Shown in pieces: positions 14,591-20,026 of a stretch of DNA of 20,026 bases; position 1 is the first letter of the stretch; each line of letters starts with the position of its first letter. The notes beneath the pieces are model-generated. The model worked only from the letters and a program-made list of their open reading frames with translations. It made no database searches and was not told the origin of the DNA. Both the position numbers and the translations under genes were made by a program. Origin of the DNA: a virus; the IMG/VR virus record IMGVR_UViG_3300036864_000090, positions 1 to 20,026 of that record; one strand, written 5' to 3'.

Positions 14591-15292
14591 ATGACCGCAT
14601 GGAAGTCCGTACGGGGTCGCCGGATGCGGCTGACCCGACTCGACGAGTGCTGCAACCTCCTCCCGGCCGCGACCGCCTGCGCCTTCCTGGTCAGCTCCGG
14701 TTTCGTTTCGGTGAACTACAGCCCCGAGGTCAAGGAAGCCGAAGAGATCGAACTGCTGAACGCAGCCGGTGAGATCTGTGTCTCCGACCCCGGCTGTGAC
14801 GAGCTGAAGTGGATCAACCTCACGCTCAGCCTGTGCGTCGTGGATCCCGAGGTTCTGAACTTCGTCACCGGTGCGCCGCTCGTGCTCGACGTGGCGGGCG
14901 AGAGCGTCGGCAACCGGGTCCAGTCCGGACAGTTCTGCACCGCGAACTTCGCTCTGGAGGTCTGGACCGATGTCCCCGGCCAGACCTGCTCGCAGACCGG
15001 TGCCAAGCAGTACGGGTACTTCGTCGCGCCGTGTGTCGGCCGGGGTGTCCTGGGCGACTGGGACATCGAAAACGACGCGCTGAACCTGGAGCTGACGGCC
15101 AAGGCCCGGGCGGGCTCCGGCTGGGGCAACGGCCCATGGGACGTGGACGCGAGCAACGTGCCGGTTCCCCCGGCGCTGGCGATTCCCGGCCCGCTGCTGA
15201 CCCCGTTCGGCGCGACCGACATCCTGGATCTGCACTTGACCACCATCGCGCCTCCGGCCGTCACCGACGGCTGCCAGCCGATGCCCGCGTAA
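14591..15292 (+). CDS. Major tail protein
   Basis: The product has 233 residues, starting at ATG 14591. It begins MTAWKSVRGRRMRLTRLDEC and contains GFVSVNYSPEVKEAEEIELL, then LCVVDPEVLNFVTG, FALEVWTDVPGQTC, GVLGDWDIENDALNLELTAK, SGWGNGPWDV, and ends LTTIAPPAVTDGCQPMPA. This sequence of motifs is highly characteristic of the tail-tube subunits of actinobacterial siphoviruses. The product polymerises around the tape measure to form the tail tube. It has its own copy of the promoter/leader module, in keeping with a need for many copies. It precedes the head-tail joining genes here, whereas siphoviruses usually encode it after them. A 12-bp stem hairpin follows the stop codon. Confidence 0.9.
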   Translation: MTAWKSVRGRRMRLTRLDECCNLLPAATACAFLVSSGFVSVNYSPEVKEAEEIELLNAAGEICVSDPGCDELKWINLTLSLCVVDPEVLNFVTGAPLVLDVAGESVGNRVQSGQFCTANFALEVWTDVPGQTCSQTGAKQYGYFVAPCVGRGVLGDWDIENDALNLELTAKARAGSGWGNGPWDVDASNVPVPPALAIPGPLLTPFGATDILDLHLTTIAPPAVTDGCQPMPA

Positions 15293-15305
15293 CCTCCCAC
15301 CTACA

Positions 15306-15355
15306 GCCGGTCGGCAGAGTTAGGGGATGGCCCTGCCGACCGGCCACCCATCCCC
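15306..15355 (+). other. Two overlapping hairpins (terminator or pseudoknot) before the secreted-protein gene
   Basis: Stem 1: GCCGGTCGGCAG (15306-15317) pairs perfectly with CTGCCGACCGGC (15333-15344), 12 bp. Stem 2: GGGGATGG (15323-15330) in the loop of stem 1 pairs with CCATCCCC (15348-15355), just before the AGAGGAGGA ribosome binding site. The order left-left-right-right is that of an H-type pseudoknot or of two competing folds. Stem 1 alone would serve as a terminator-type hairpin for the major tail mRNA. Pairing is seen directly; function is inferred. Confidence 0.6.
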
Positions 15356-15368
15356 CAGAGGAGGACAC

Positions 15369-15722
15369 GTGCGAAAGTTCATCGCAGCACTCGCGGTCAT
15401 CGTTGCTGTCTCGTTCGTCGGCGTGCGGCCCGCAGACGCTCACCAGATCGGGCATGTCTGGTGTGGAACCGAGGGGCTATGCCAGCTCGCCTACGCCGAC
15501 GGCGATTACTGGATGGCCAAGCGGAACTACGACGATGAGCCGTGGGTCCGGCTAACGCTGGTCTCCGGATGGAACAACGATCACGTCGCGCCGATCACGT
15601 GCGAGAACCGGGGCGCGTGCGTGGTGGTCTATTACGACGCCTACCAGGCACCGGGCTACTTCATGGCCCGCCGCTGGAACGACACCATGGGCCAGCACTG
15701 GATTCGGCTGACGGAGGTCTGA
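15369..15722 (+). CDS. Small secreted protein with duplicated two-cysteine motif
   Basis: The product has 117 residues, starting at GTG 15369 with AGAGGAGGA (15357-15365) upstream; a longer frame from 15327 would overlap the hairpins and spoil the signal peptide. Residues 1-24 are a classic Sec signal peptide: basic MRK, hydrophobic FIAALAVIVAVSFVGV, and a likely cut after PADA (A24). The mature 93 residues are two copies of one motif: C32-x5-C38 ... MAKR (49-52) ... WVRLT (59-63), and C78-x5-C84 ... MARR (99-102) ... WIRLT (111-115). Four Cys in two pairs suggest disulfides outside the membrane. A secreted product is unusual in the middle of virion genes. It could bind the cell wall, alter the surface against superinfection, or be a virion component exported by accident of annotation. 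No family is recognised. Confidence 0.75.
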   Translation: MRKFIAALAVIVAVSFVGVRPADAHQIGHVWCGTEGLCQLAYADGDYWMAKRNYDDEPWVRLTLVSGWNNDHVAPITCENRGACVVVYYDAYQAPGYFMARRWNDTMGQHWIRLTEV

Positions 15723-15726
15723 GCAC

Positions 15727-17076
15727 GTGAGCATCACGCCCCTGGAGTGCGTCAACCCGTGGCAGGACGAGTGCATATGCGGCGCGAGCCACATGCCCTG
15801 CTGGCCGCGCCCGGACACGTCCTGCTGCGACCGGCTGAACCCGGCCAATCCGACGGCAGAGCAGACCGCACAGATTGAGCGGATCCTCCAGGTCTCCACC
15901 GAGATCATCTGGCGTCTGTCTGGCAAACAGTTCGGCGCGTGTCCGGTCACGGTCCGGCCATGCCGCAAGACCTGCGCCCGGGGCTTCACCGGCTATTGGT
16001 CGGACATCGGGTGGATGCCGGTCCTGGAGAACGGGGTTTGGTTCAACCAGAACTGCGACCGCTGCCGCCCCTCCGGTTGCTCGTGCTCGGAGCTGTGCGA
16101 GGTAGACCTCCCCGGCCCTGTGGTCGAGATCCAGTCGGTGACCCTGAACGGCGAGATCCTCCCCGCCGACCACTACCGCGTGGACGACTTCCGTCGGCTC
16201 GTGCGGGTGAAGGGCTGGAACGATGTAGTCGTAGGCAAGCCGGGGATCGGGCACAGCTACGAGGAGATCCCGACCGAGGATGACGGGGTGTGGTGCTTCG
16301 ACCGGCCATCGACCAACGTCGGCCTGAACAGCCTCAACGACCCGCAGGACGCCAACGGCTGCTATATCGTCGGACCGCCAGCGAACGACGTGGATTTCAT
16401 CAGCTTCGCCCCGACCAGCAGCCTCACCGCGTCGTACGACGACACGTCCGGCGACGGCGTGCTCATCACCATGGTGGACGGATTCGACAGTGACCCGTCG
16501 CCGGTGCTGTACCGGCCAGCCATCACAGGTGTCACGTACAACGCTGGTGACGTGGTCCGGTTCTTCGCCGAGGGTGACCCGACCAAATCCGTCCTGTTGC
16601 GGATGACGGCGGGCAGCGCGACCACGGTCGGCGTCGCCCCGTTCATCAGCCTGAACCTGGATCCAGGCGCTGCGTTCGCGGTCACCTACCAAGAACTGGG
16701 TCCGGCGTGCTGGCCGACTTGCCAGGACATGGCCGCGCCGCTGACCGACGACGGCACCTGGGGTGTCACGTACCGGCGTGGTGCGGTGGTCCCGCAGTCG
16801 GGCCAGTGGGCCGCTGGCCTGCTCGCCTGTGAGCTGTATAAGGCGTGCACCGGCGAAGGTGAGTGCGCGCTCCCCAGCAACGCTCAGCGGATCGCGCGGC
16901 AGGGCGTCACGGTCGAGCTGACGCCGGTACTGGTCAAGCCGGGCGAATTCGCGACCGGCATTCCCGAGGTAGACCTCTGGCTCAACTCGGTCAACCCCTA
17001 CCGGGCCAAGCTGCCATCCGCCGTGTTCTCTCCCGACCGGCCAGCGCCGGTCATGACGACCTGGCCGTGCGCGTAA
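15727..17076 (+). CDS. Head-to-tail adaptor-like protein with inserted beta domain
   Basis: The product has 449 residues, starting at GTG 15727 with GGAGG (15714-15718) 8 bases upstream. The N-terminal part (about 20-160) resembles actinophage head-tail adaptors: WPRPDTSCCDRLNPANPTAE, IIWRLSGKQFGACPVTVRPC, CSCSELCEVDLPGPVVEI, then DHYRVDDFRRLVRVKGW. The C-terminal part (about 324-449) continues the same family: CWPTCQDMAAPL, GTWGVTYRRGAVVP, LLACELYKACTGEGECALPS and NAQRIARQGVTVEL. Between them, residues about 175-323 are a beta-rich Asp/Thr/Val segment (GCYIVGPPANDVDFISFAPT and following) that looks like an inserted domain; the usual adaptor is roughly 150 residues shorter. About 22 Cys suggest disulfides or metal binding. 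It would join the portal to the tail-completion proteins. The next gene starts inside its stop codon. Confidence 0.8.
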   Translation: MSITPLECVNPWQDECICGASHMPCWPRPDTSCCDRLNPANPTAEQTAQIERILQVSTEIIWRLSGKQFGACPVTVRPCRKTCARGFTGYWSDIGWMPVLENGVWFNQNCDRCRPSGCSCSELCEVDLPGPVVEIQSVTLNGEILPADHYRVDDFRRLVRVKGWNDVVVGKPGIGHSYEEIPTEDDGVWCFDRPSTNVGLNSLNDPQDANGCYIVGPPANDVDFISFAPTSSLTASYDDTSGDGVLITMVDGFDSDPSPVLYRPAITGVTYNAGDVVRFFAEGDPTKSVLLRMTAGSATTVGVAPFISLNLDPGAAFAVTYQELGPACWPTCQDMAAPLTDDGTWGVTYRRGAVVPQSGQWAAGLLACELYKACTGEGECALPSNAQRIARQGVTVELTPVLVKPGEFATGIPEVDLWLNSVNPYRAKLPSAVFSPDRPAPVMTTWPCA

Positions 17077-17615
17077 TGGCTGACACGCTCGTAGTCCCGT
17101 ACGCGCAGGCCCTGCTGGCCTGCCTCTGCGCCCAGCTCGCCGACACGATCGGGGGTCCGCCGTGTCAGTGCTGCCTGCGCCCGGGTACCGCCCCGCCCCC
17201 AGCCGACTCGTGCTGTGAGTGCAGCACCGGGCAGGGGCAGGCATCGGTGCAGATCGGACCTATCCGGCCGTTGGTCGCCGGGAAGTTCCCCAACTTCGGG
17301 ATCACTGGCACGCTCGACAACTGCACCGAGTATGAGTTTGCAGTCGAGCTGATCATGACCGTGTACCGCTGTGTCAGCGTCGCAGATGACACCGGCTTCC
17401 CATCGTGCGACGAGCTGACCGCTGACACCCTGAAGATCGCCGACGACGCGCGAGCGATGAGACGTGCCATCCTCTGCTGCGACTGGCGGGGTCAGGATGA
17501 TCTGGACGACGCTACGCAGATCGTGCTGGGCGACTGGCGGCCACTGTCCCCGCTCGGCGGGTGTGCCGGGGGTCAGCAGAGTGTCATTGTCCTACTCGGT
17601 TCCGAGTGCTGCTGA
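17076..17615 (+). CDS. Cys-rich head-tail joining protein
   Basis: The product has 179 residues. ATG 17076-17078 overlaps the previous TAA by one base, so translation is coupled. It begins MADTLVVPYAQALLACLCAQ, then PPCQCCLRPG, SCCECSTGQ, and later AVELIMTVYRCVS, DARAMRRAILCC, VLGDWRPLSPLGGC and LGSECC. This pattern is known from actinophage proteins encoded next to the adaptor, usually without a firm function (head-tail connector or neck). It carries 16 Cys in 179 residues (about 9%), several adjacent, so disulfides or bound metal seem likely in the mature particle. No TM segment or signal peptide is seen. Confidence 0.75.
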   Translation: MADTLVVPYAQALLACLCAQLADTIGGPPCQCCLRPGTAPPPADSCCECSTGQGQASVQIGPIRPLVAGKFPNFGITGTLDNCTEYEFAVELIMTVYRCVSVADDTGFPSCDELTADTLKIADDARAMRRAILCCDWRGQDDLDDATQIVLGDWRPLSPLGGCAGGQQSVIVLLGSECC

Positions 17616-17623
17616 CACGTACC

Positions 17624-17863
17624 ATGAGACACATGGATACAGTCACGGTACGCGCGGCGGTACATCTCAGCGGGTTCCCTCTCGGTGAGACGGTCACCGT
17701 GGTTGAGACTCCCATGGTGGCCGGTGCCATTCGCAAGGGCGCGCTGGTACTGGTGGAACGGCATACGTCTCAGTCTGAGACAGGTGAGACCCCGCCTGAG
17801 ATGGATGAGACCGAAGAGACTCACACTGAACTGAGAGTGAAGAGACAGCGAGACCGTGGCTAG
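17624..17863 (+). CDS. Small head-tail region protein
   Basis: The product has 79 residues from ATG 17624; ATG 17633 (76 residues, starting MDTVTVRAAVHLSGFPLGET) is equally likely, and neither has a clear ribosome binding site. The N-terminal half looks like a small beta barrel (VRAAVHLSGFPLGETVTVVE, then KGALVLVE), a layout often seen in short proteins between joining genes in actinophages. The C-terminal half is acidic and polar (SQSETGETPPEMDETEETHT) and probably disordered. At DNA level the gene contains many TGAGAC hexamers. It overlaps the next gene by 8 bases. Confidence 0.65.
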   Translation: MRHMDTVTVRAAVHLSGFPLGETVTVVETPMVAGAIRKGALVLVERHTSQSETGETPPEMDETEETHTELRVKRQRDRG

Positions 17864-18278
17864 GGTCTCAGTCCGTGTCAACCGGGGCGCGATCCAGGCG
17901 TTGATGCTGAAGCCCGGCGGGCCGGTGGACAAGGCAGTGCGTGAGCCGCTGGAACAGACTGCTGCCATCGCCACCGGTACCGCTCCGGCTGACACGGGCT
18001 TCCTGCGGAACAACCGGAGCATCGACATCGACGTGTCCGGCACCCACGCCAAGGGCACTCTCACGTACCACGCGCCGTACGCGATCTTCGTGCTGAAGGG
18101 CACCGGCGTCCACGGTCCGACCGGCACTCCGATCCGGCCGAAGACATCGCAGTACATGGTGTTCCGTGGGCGGGATGGGAGACTGGTCTACGCCAAGGAA
18201 ACCCAAGGGCAGAGTGCCCAGCCGTTCCTTCAGAACGCCTTCCGTGCCGCGTCGCCGTGGCCGGTCACCATCCACTAG
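17856..18278 (+). CDS. HK97 gp10-like tail-completion / neck protein
   Basis: The product has 140 residues from GTG 17856, overlapping the previous gene. It carries the usual marks of this family: a helical N-terminus (DKAVREPLEQTAAIATGTA), APADTGFLRNNRSI, HAPYAIFVLKGTGVHGPTGT, IRPK, YMVFRGRDGRLVYA, and a QGQSAQPFLQNAF end. Such proteins join the connector to the tail or finish the tail tube. The length is normal. It follows two other joining proteins and precedes the tail chaperones, as expected for this role. Confidence 0.8.
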   Translation: MARVSVRVNRGAIQALMLKPGGPVDKAVREPLEQTAAIATGTAPADTGFLRNNRSIDIDVSGTHAKGTLTYHAPYAIFVLKGTGVHGPTGTPIRPKTSQYMVFRGRDGRLVYAKETQGQSAQPFLQNAFRAASPWPVTIH

Positions 18279-18295
18279 CGAGAGGGCCATCCCCA

Positions 18296-18865
18296 GTGCG
18301 CTTCGAGATCGCAGCGGCCGACAAGAAACACGCCGATGAAGACCAGGTATACGAGCTGTTCGTCTTTCAGCTCCCGAACCGCAACCTGGACGGAGATGAG
18401 GAGTACGCCGCCGTCCGGCCGAGCGAGGAACTGCTCATCACCCTCGCCCAGGACGTGTACCTGATCGAAGAGGATCCGGCCAGCTCGCTCGACGTGCTGA
18501 ACCGCATCCTGACCCACGTGTTCAACCCGCTCGATCTGCGGGAGGCGCTGATCGAATCCGGCGACTACCCGGATACCGACGGGGACGGCGACGGCGAGCT
18601 GTCACCGGCCGGACTCACGCTCGCGCGCACGGGCGGCCGGTTGTCGTTCCGCCGGTCGAGCCGTCGCGACCCGCTGGGAGTCGAGACGATCGCCAAGATC
18701 GCCGTGAGCCTGGTCGAGCAGTGGTCGGGAAAAGATACTGGGAAGCCGCAAGACTTTCTGCCACCATCGCACACCACTGGGACACGTTCGAAGCGGACCA
18801 GTTCATCACGACCGGCCGCGACCCGTTCGACCTCCTCGCGGAAATCCGGTTCGCGCGCTTCCTGA
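18296..18865 (+). CDS. Tail assembly chaperone, zero-frame product
   Basis: The product has 189 residues from GTG 18296, with GAGAGGG (18280-18286) 9 bases upstream. It begins MRFEIAAADKKHADEDQVYE and has a compact acidic alpha/beta N-terminal part typical of the lambda gpG-type chaperone, including VETIAKIAVSLVEQW (residues about 128-142), just before the slip site. After the slip site the zero frame is low-complexity Ser/Thr/Arg (SSSRPAATRSTSSRKSGSRA), which suggests that the shifted product is the conserved one. Its role is to hold the tape measure protein and recruit tail-tube subunits during tail assembly. It is followed by the tape measure gene. Confidence 0.82.
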   Translation: MRFEIAAADKKHADEDQVYELFVFQLPNRNLDGDEEYAAVRPSEELLITLAQDVYLIEEDPASSLDVLNRILTHVFNPLDLREALIESGDYPDTDGDGDGELSPAGLTLARTGGRLSFRRSSRRDPLGVETIAKIAVSLVEQWSGKDTGKPQDFLPPSHTTGTRSKRTSSSRPAATRSTSSRKSGSRAS

Positions 18866-19047
18866 ACATCGCCGAGCACTGGCTCACCCGGGCCATGTCG
18901 GAGCGGGAGCGGTTGTCGTTCGACTCCAAGATCCAGACCCCGCCACCCTGGGCGGATCCGGACGACATCTCCGACGAGGCTGCCGCCGATGACGGAGCCG
19001 CATTCATGGACGCGTTCAGCTCAGGCGGCCGGGGCGTTCGCACGTAA
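18296..19047 (+). CDS. Tail assembly chaperone fusion made by -1 frameshift
   Basis: The zero frame is read from 18296 to 18733 (146 residues), then the ribosome slips back one base at GGGAAAA (18727-18733) and continues in the -1 frame to TAA 19045-19047 (104 more residues, 250 in total). The added part reads RYWEAARLSATIAHHWDTFE, then DPFDLLAEIRFARFLNIAEH, like the T part of lambda gpGT and its actinophage counterparts. The shifted frame also has a GTG at 18721, but no ribosome binding site is seen there. Two overlapping chaperone frames immediately before the tape measure gene are a near-universal siphovirus layout. Confidence 0.8.
18727..18733 (+). other. Slippery heptamer GGGAAAA for -1 ribosomal frameshift
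   Basis: The bases G GGA AAA fit the X XXY YYZ rule exactly in the zero frame (codons GGA 18728-18730 and AAA 18731-18733). The -1 frame is open from here to 19047 and encodes the expected second chaperone part. No clear downstream stem was found by eye. Confidence 0.85.
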
Positions 19048-19106
19048 GATGTAGCCAACGTCGCTGAGCTTCGGGCCGGACATCCTTCCATCGAAAGGTG
19101 TCCGGC
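19045..19106 (+). promoter_or_regulatory. Promoter/leader module upstream of the tape measure gene
   Basis: TAAGAT (19045-19050) contains the chaperone stop codon. CTGAGCTTCGGGCCGGA (19064-19080) is the conserved leader block with two changes. The hairpin GCCGGACA-CCTT (19075-19087, one bulged T) pairs with AAGG-TGTCCGGC (19095-19106), a 12-bp stem. It contains the AAAGG ribosome binding site (19094-19098) for GTG 19109. This copy has no GACGTAGCTACG palindrome. Confidence 0.55.
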
Positions 19107-19108
19107 TC

Positions 19109-20026
19109 GTGGGTGCAGAGGTAGTCGGTTCCGCCTCGGTCACGATCGATGCGGACTGGTCCGACTTCGACGAGCAACTCCAGCGTCGCCTGGCCTCGGC
19201 CGCGCGCAAAGCAGGGAACGACGCAGAGAAAATCCTGAAGCGCTCCGGCAAGCGCGCCGGTGAGGAATTCTCCGACGGGGTTGCGAAGGCAGCCAGCAGC
19301 ACCAAGACGCTCGACTCGATCCGCAATTCGATCCAGCGCCTGGAGACCGCCGCGATCAAAGCCGGTGACTCCCAGGTAGACGCCGCCGAGCGGGTCCGGC
19401 TGGCCGAGGTATCGCTCGCCAAGACCAAACGAACTACATCCATGGTCACGATCGACGGTCTTGAGAAAATCACCGCCGCTGAGAACAAGCTGATCAAGGC
19501 CCGCCGCGATGCACAGCGCGTGGACAGCGCCGCCGTCGCCGCATCGAAGGCTCTGGCCGACGCCAGGTCCAAGCTCGCGGCCGAGTCGGAGTCGGCCGGG
19601 GAGAATGCTGGCGAAGCGCTGGCCCGGGGACTGCGCAAGGTCGTGAACAAGGAATCGGCCAAAACCGGGAAGGAATCCGGAGGGTTCTTTTCGAATGCGT
19701 TCCAGACCGCAGCGGCCAAGGGAATCGGTACTGGGCTGTTCCGTATCTTCGCCGCCGGGGCCGCCGCTCTGGTCACTGCCGCGACGCCGCTGTCTACGGT
19801 CCTGGGCGGGGCTGTCGCGGCTGCGGTAGCGCTGGTCGCCGCGATCGGCCAGGCCGCCGGTGCCGGTATCGCGCTGGGCGGGGTCTTCGCCTCCCTGGGT
19901 CTGGCCGCCGCGACCCTGAAAGTCGGCCTGTCGGGCGTAGGTGACGCGCTGAAGGGCGACGCGGACGCGCTGGCCAAGCTGGCTCCGGCCGCTCGTGCCA
20001 CGGTTGATCAGCTACGCGCCATGGCC
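19109..20026 (+). CDS. Tape measure protein (N-terminal part, cut by window edge)
   Basis: The start is GTG 19109; AAAGG at 19094-19098 is 10 bases upstream. The frame is open to the end of the window (306 codons). It begins with a GAEVVGSASVTIDADWSDFD segment, then a long Ala/Lys/Glu helical region with coiled-coil character (DEQLQRRLASAARKAGNDAE and onwards to about residue 195). A Gly/Ala-rich hydrophobic stretch follows at about 209-275 (LFRIFAAGAAALVTAATPLS, then AVAAAVALVAAIGQAAG). This is the usual make-up of siphovirus tape measure proteins, which set tail length and may help DNA cross the membrane. It follows the tail chaperones and has its own copy of the promoter/leader module. Confidence 0.85.
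   Translation, partial: MGAEVVGSASVTIDADWSDFDEQLQRRLASAARKAGNDAEKILKRSGKRAGEEFSDGVAKAASSTKTLDSIRNSIQRLETAAIKAGDSQVDAAERVRLAEVSLAKTKRTTSMVTIDGLEKITAAENKLIKARRDAQRVDSAAVAASKALADARSKLAAESESAGENAGEALARGLRKVVNKESAKTGKESGGFFSNAFQTAAAKGIGTGLFRIFAAGAAALVTAATPLSTVLGGAVAAAVALVAAIGQAAGAGIALGGVFASLGLAAATLKVGLSGVGDALKGDADALAKLAPAARATVDQLRAMA

Noticed and set aside
18721-19047. Separate gene for the second chaperone from GTG 18721
   Set aside because: No ribosome binding site is visible, and a perfect slippery heptamer places the frame as a -1 extension of the first chaperone.
1-20026. tRNA genes, CRISPR arrays, insertion sequences, integrase or attachment sites
   Set aside because: Nothing with the needed structure was seen: no cloverleaf with CCA-type arms, no spaced identical repeats, no transposase or integrase motifs. 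Absence by eye is not proof.

Overview
The window (high GC, dense codirectional genes, 4-nt start/stop overlaps) is the virion-structure region of a tailed dsDNA phage or prophage of a high-GC actinobacterium. The assignment rests on a MuF/maturation-protease fusion, an HK97-type major capsid protein with a scaffold-like N-terminus, a major tail protein, head-tail joining proteins, tail assembly chaperones joined by a -1 frameshift, and the start of the tape measure gene. The style of these proteins (Cys-rich, short charged linkers, GTG starts) is typical of actinobacteriophages. The exact host cannot be read from the sequence.

Layout. 2-2692: MuF/capsid protease fusion, cut by the left edge. 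2696-2857: small Cys-rich protein that appears to start with ATA. 2858-3044: two terminator-type hairpins. 3045-3391: two tiny overlapping genes on the minus strand. 3486-3560: promoter/leader element. 3570-5405: major capsid protein. 5478-6571: probable second capsid-fold protein and a 75-aa protein. 6609-11730: three virion-surface proteins with lectin-like and repeat domains. 11901-13604: small membrane protein, membrane-anchored collagen-like protein and a fibre-tip-like protein. 13660-14505: GIY-YIG-type homing endonuclease candidate flanked by copies of the promoter element. 14591-15292: major tail protein. 15369-15722: small secreted protein with an internal duplication. 15727-18278: head-tail joining proteins. 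18296-19047: tail chaperones. 19109-20026: tape measure protein, cut by the right edge.

How it works together. The MuF/protease and capsid proteins build and mature the head. The adhesin/lectin/collagen cassette probably decorates the particle or the infected cell surface. The joining proteins, major tail protein, chaperones and tape measure build a siphovirus tail. The least expected non-coding feature is a repeated module: a -10-like hexamer followed by a conserved leader block. It precedes the major capsid, major tail and tape measure genes, and a divergent copy precedes the endonuclease. In the first three, the ribosome binding site lies in a predicted hairpin. Other points to check are the ATA start, the secreted duplicated protein, an overlapping hairpin pair before it, and the placement of the joining genes after the major tail gene. 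All function calls come from reading motifs by eye; no database search was run.
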